Part shown: piece by piece, positions 61,097 through 64,000 of the stretch
How the letters are laid out: each line of letters starts with the position of its first letter
Position numbering within the stretch: the first letter of the stretch is position 1
DNA from: Paenibacillus lycopersici
GTDB taxonomy: Bacteria > Bacillota > Bacilli > Paenibacillales > Paenibacillaceae
Assembly (NCBI RefSeq): GCF_010119935.1
Contig: NZ_CP048209.1
Location: forward strand, 3,537,001 to 3,601,000
DNA: 64,000 bases
Reading direction: 5' to 3'
Position numbers and translations under genes: made by a program
Notes under the pieces: model-generated
What the model was told of the DNA's origin: nothing
The model's input: only the letters and a program-made list of their open reading frames with translations
Databases searched by the model: none

Positions 61097-62485
61097 TTAC
61101 TCATTGAGGATGAGATCGATTTTGCTCTGAACGAGCTTCGCGACGGCTTCGGCCGATTTCTGGCCGCTGAAATAGGCTTTGGATTCGTTCATGATCGTTT
61201 CATCTATTTTGGAAGGCGTCCGCACCCAATGAACGGCTTCCGACAGAGAGCCTTTTAATTGATCCAGTTTCTCGGTGTCGACGATCGCTTCGGGATGAAC
61301 GTCCGATTGAATCGTACCCGCTTCTTTCAATTGCTCGACTTGCCCATCGTACGCGAGCTTGTTGATCGGGAAGCCGATATTCGTATTAGTATCGGCAGCG
61401 GTAAGCGACTTCGCTTCGTCATCCATGAGAAAGGCGAGAAATTGCCACGCTTCCTGCTTATGCGGGGAGTTCGCGTTGATGCCGACCATGCCGAAAGTGG
61501 AGAAATAACCGCCAGCGCCTAATTCGTGCGGATGGGGCAGCGTATATAGCTTCGTTTGCTCGGCAAAGCCGTTCAATAAATAGCTCTCGAACGAATCGAT
61601 CGGCCATGCGTTGAAATACGCCTTCGCGTTCAAGGTGGCCGCGCTGCCCCTGCCGCCGCCGTCCGCGGCCATGTCGAACAGCAAGCCGTCATCGATCATG
61701 GCCTGCACGTCATGAATCAGTTCGATGAACGAATCGGAATCAAACGCGCGCTCACCGTTCTTCTCCTTAACGAGCCGAGTGAAATTATCGGCGGTCATCT
61801 CGCTCAGCAGGATGGAAGGCTCGGTAATCAACGCGCTTGCGATCTCGCCTTTCTGCTTCAACTGCTTGGCTGCGGCTATGAAATCGTTCCACGTCCAATT
61901 ACTGTCGTCAATCGGCACGCCCGTCTTGTCGATGGCCGATTTATTGCCAAGCAATCCGTCCAGGTAGAAGTATAACGGCATGCCGTACAATCCGTCGTTC
62001 ACTCTCGCGTTATCCAGGATATTGGTGAAGTAATCTTGCGCGCGAAACGATATATCGCTTGACATCATGTCTTGCAAATTGACGAGCAGATGACGATTCG
62101 CATAAGCCTCCATGGGCAATATATCCAGCTCCACCAGGTCAGGGCCTTTGCCGGCCAAGATGGCCGTATTCGCGCCGGTCAGGAACTTCTCCCTGTTAGC
62201 CGCCGCTTCGTCCAAATCCTTCCCGTAAGACGGCGTTGCTTGAAGCCGTATCGTTACGTCGGGATGCAAGGATTCGTATTTCGTTACGGCCGTCTTCATC
62301 CGATCGCTCAAATAATAGGTGGCGAACGTTAATGTGACAGGTTCGGAAGCATGCTCGCTTTCCAAAGGGGCTTGCGAAGGCGAAGCGGGTTCCGTCACCG
62401 GTACTTCCGTCCCTTGGGAGCTGTTGCCGCTGCAAGCGGCGAGTAAGCAGACCAGGCTTGTCAAGGTCCATGCGATTTTCTTCAT
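61097..62485 (-). CDS. Sugar-type ABC substrate-binding lipoprotein (orphan, minus strand)
   Basis: A 462-residue family-1 solute-binding lipoprotein, the only clear gene on the minus strand. The lipobox is LLAAC (about residue 19), followed by a Ser/Glu/Pro-rich linker. The mature domain begins VTLTFATYYLSDRMKTAVTKYE (in outline) and includes GKGPDLVELDILPMEAYA. Reading on the minus strand, GAGGAA precedes its ATG. No permease or ATPase lies beside it, and it differs from the binding protein at 27622. It may serve another importer or act as a sensor. Confidence 0.88.
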   Translation of the reverse strand: MKKIAWTLTSLVCLLAACSGNSSQGTEVPVTEPASPSQAPLESEHASEPVTLTFATYYLSDRMKTAVTKYESLHPDVTIRLQATPSYGKDLDEAAANREKFLTGANTAILAGKGPDLVELDILPMEAYANRHLLVNLQDMMSSDISFRAQDYFTNILDNARVNDGLYGMPLYFYLDGLLGNKSAIDKTGVPIDDSNWTWNDFIAAAKQLKQKGEIASALITEPSILLSEMTADNFTRLVKEKNGERAFDSDSFIELIHDVQAMIDDGLLFDMAADGGGRGSAATLNAKAYFNAWPIDSFESYLLNGFAEQTKLYTLPHPHELGAGGYFSTFGMVGINANSPHKQEAWQFLAFLMDDEAKSLTAADTNTNIGFPINKLAYDGQVEQLKEAGTIQSDVHPEAIVDTEKLDQLKGSLSEAVHWVRTPSKIDETIMNESKAYFSGQKSAEAVAKLVQSKIDLILNE

Positions 62486-62645
62486 GTTCGTTCCTCATTT
62501 CGGAAGGTAGTTGTCCGAAATTCAGGATAACGGAAAGTTATTGCCAAAGTGTGGCGCAGACGTAGCCGAATTGTTACGAGTTGGGGAATTGCGGGCAGCG
62601 GTTGTGTTCTCTCGCGCCCATTATGAATGCAAGGCATCCGCACCG

Positions 62646-62674
62646 TTGACAGATGAATGGATCCTCTATATAAT
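62646..62674 (+). promoter_or_regulatory. Consensus sigma-A promoter of the SDR-TetR unit
   Basis: TTGACA (62646-62651), 17-base spacer, TATAAT (62669-62674): both boxes perfect, so expression should be high unless repressed. Confidence 0.92.
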
Positions 62675-62703
62675 TTAATTAAATGAACGGTTCATTTAAT
62701 TAA
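62675..62703. promoter_or_regulatory. 29-bp perfect palindrome, TetR operator
   Basis: TTAATTAAATGAAC (62675-62688), central G (62689), GTTCATTTAATTAA (62690-62703): perfectly symmetrical, directly abutting the -10 box and covering the expected start site. It is the natural operator for the TetR protein encoded second in this unit. GGAGG follows at once. Confidence 0.85.
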
Positions 62704-62718
62704 TAGGAGGCATTCAAA

Positions 62719-63630
62719 ATGAGCGGAATTCGACAGGCGAACGGTCGCAGCCTAAGCGGGAAATACGTGGTGATTACCGGTGCGACGAGCGGCATCGGTT
62801 TGGCAGCCGCACAAGAGTTAGCTGCCAGAGGGGCGAATTTGGGTATCGTTGCGCGTAATGCAGCCAAAGCGAAAGCGGTGGCCGAACAGATCCGGGCTTC
62901 CTGCGGCAATCGGGTTACGGTGGACGTTTTCATCGCCGACATATCGTCCCAGCGGTCGATCCGCCGTGCGGCGGACGAAATTTTGGCGAAATGTCCGAAG
63001 ATTGATATTTTGATCAATAATGCAGGTGCCATGTTCGTTCATCATACGATGACGGAAGACGGAATCGAGATGACGCTGGCGGTCAACCATATCGCGCCAT
63101 TCTTGTTCACGACGCTGCTCCTGGATAGACTTGCGATGAGTGAACATGCCCGTGTCATTACAACGTCGTCCCACGGCCATAAGATGGCCATGAAAGGGAT
63201 CGATTTCGATGACTTGAGCGGCAAGCGTTATTTTGGGTTTCTGGGAAAACTGAAGGGCGGTCCTAATTTTCGATACGGCGAGACCAAGCTAGCGAACATC
63301 TTGTTTACCGCCGAGCTGGCACAGCGTATGAAGGACACGAATGTGGCTGCGTATTGCTTTGATCCCGGACTCGTCGCTACGAATTTCAATCGCGACAACG
63401 GCTGGATGGCCCGGATGACGACTGCCGCCATGATGAGATTCGCCCGTACGCCCGAGAAAGGCGCGGAGACCCTTGTATGGCTGGCGGAAACCGATGTCAA
63501 CAACCTGGAGAGCGGCTGTTATTACGCCGATAAGCGGGTGGGGACACAGTCGGCGCAAGCCCGGAGCATGGAAGCGGCGAAAAAGCTTTGGGAAGTTAGC
63601 GAATGGCAAACTCGCGCATCGGAAGCATAA
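62719..63630 (+). CDS. Short-chain dehydrogenase/reductase
   Basis: A 303-residue SDR of the retinol-dehydrogenase-like group. The cofactor loop is TGATSGIGLAAAQEL (about residue 20), followed by LINNAGAMF, the catalytic Ser region TTSSHGHKM and the YGETKLANILF active-site Tyr-x-x-x-Lys. Arg/Asn after the second strand (VARN) favours NADP. TAGGAGG precedes ATG 62719. It is under the palindromic operator and co-transcribed with the TetR gene, as in many inducible detoxification pairs. Confidence 0.9.
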   Translation: MSGIRQANGRSLSGKYVVITGATSGIGLAAAQELAARGANLGIVARNAAKAKAVAEQIRASCGNRVTVDVFIADISSQRSIRRAADEILAKCPKIDILINNAGAMFVHHTMTEDGIEMTLAVNHIAPFLFTTLLLDRLAMSEHARVITTSSHGHKMAMKGIDFDDLSGKRYFGFLGKLKGGPNFRYGETKLANILFTAELAQRMKDTNVAAYCFDPGLVATNFNRDNGWMARMTTAAMMRFARTPEKGAETLVWLAETDVNNLESGCYYADKRVGTQSAQARSMEAAKKLWEVSEWQTRASEA

Positions 63631-63661
63631 TTGACGGGGCGACACGCAGAAGGGAAGAAGG

Positions 63662-64000
63662 ATGACCATGGCAAGAAAAGCGCAATCCGAACAAGTACAC
63701 GATGAACGCAAAGCTCATATCAAGCGAGCTGCGCTTAAAGTTTTCGCGGAGAAAGGGCTCGCCGGAACGAAGATGAGCTTGATCGCCGAGGAAGCGGGCA
63801 TCAGCCAAGGGCTGACGTATAAATATTTCGAATCCAAAGACGAAATCTTCGCGCTTCTCGTGGAAGAGGCGATCGAAGAATCCCAGGACGCCATTCGGAA
63901 TATGGGGCAATTGCCAGGTTCGCCCCTTGATCAGCTGAAGGCGTTCACGCTTCGGCTGCTGGACGAGAACCACAAGCATTATTTCATGCTCGTTCAACAA
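63662..64000 (+). CDS. TetR-family regulator, 3' end cut by the window
   Basis: 113 codons are visible from ATG 63662 to the window edge with no stop. The helix-turn-helix is typical: HIKRAALKVFAEKGLAGTKM, then SLIAEEAGISQGLTYKYFES, followed by KDEIFALLVEEAIEES at the start of the ligand domain. GAAGGGAAGAAG lies just upstream. It most likely represses its own operon through the 29-bp palindrome at 62675 and is released by a substrate of the SDR. Confidence 0.88.
   Translation, partial: MTMARKAQSEQVHDERKAHIKRAALKVFAEKGLAGTKMSLIAEEAGISQGLTYKYFESKDEIFALLVEEAIEESQDAIRNMGQLPGSPLDQLKAFTLRLLDENHKHYFMLVQQ

Overview
The window looks like the chromosome of a GC-rich Firmicute of the Paenibacillaceae type (Paenibacillus or Cohnella-like). 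This is inferred from strong AGGAGG-type ribosome sites, frequent GTG/TTG starts, consensus sigma-A promoters, a T-box leader, puc-type purine genes, a copper-amine-oxidase-N-domain exported protein and several MsmX-dependent-style sugar ABC systems. Nearly all genes lie on the + strand. I saw no tRNA, rRNA, CRISPR array or intact mobile element.

Region 1 (1-23.1 kb) is a nitrogen-heterocycle/purine catabolic supercluster. It opens with a cut-off unknown gene, then a cupin, an amidase-signature hydrolase, a creatininase-family amidohydrolase, an FAH-family hydrolase, an FAD-linked oxidase and a guanine-deaminase-like amidohydrolase. Next come pucA (XdhC) and pucB (MobA-like). After a terminator and a new promoter follow the xanthine dehydrogenase subunits pucC-pucD-pucE, OHCU decarboxylase, uricase, HIU hydrolase, allantoinase, allantoate amidohydrolase, the PucG aminotransferase, a second deaminase, a Rieske oxygenase, an NMT1-type binding lipoprotein and a second Rieske oxygenase. 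Together these take (amino)purines through xanthine, urate, HIU, OHCU, allantoin and allantoate to ureidoglycine/glyoxylate products. The two Rieske enzymes and the first six genes are not part of the textbook pathway and suggest a wider substrate, for example N-alkylated purines.

Region 2 (23.1-27.4 kb) holds an AraC/effector-binding regulator, a decayed sugar ABC transporter (ATPase with its middle deleted, permease stub), and a GNAT acetyltransferase behind a consensus promoter and a T-box riboswitch.

Region 3 (27.4-47.7 kb) is a large carbohydrate cluster: sugar-binding lipoprotein, AraC regulator, PhyH-type dioxygenase, two permeases, RbsD mutarotase, medium-chain dehydrogenase, four Gfo/Idh/MocA oxidoreductases, an intracellular GH13 enzyme, a monomeric sarcosine-oxidase-like flavoenzyme, an unclassified TIM-barrel hydrolase, a lyxose-isomerase-like cupin, a LacI regulator, a ROK kinase and NagA. 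Repeated AAACGTTT-type operators link its transcription units.

Region 4 (47.7-54.7 kb) has a streptomycin-type nucleotidyltransferase, a small unknown protein, a sensor histidine kinase broken by a deletion exactly at its H-box, dispersed palindromic repeats, an exported copper-amine-oxidase-N protein and an ArsR-like regulator.

Region 5 (54.7-64 kb) is an oppABCDF-type peptide transporter operon with a small unknown gene at its end, a minus-strand sugar-binding lipoprotein, and an SDR-TetR pair behind a 29-bp perfect palindrome; the TetR gene runs off the window.
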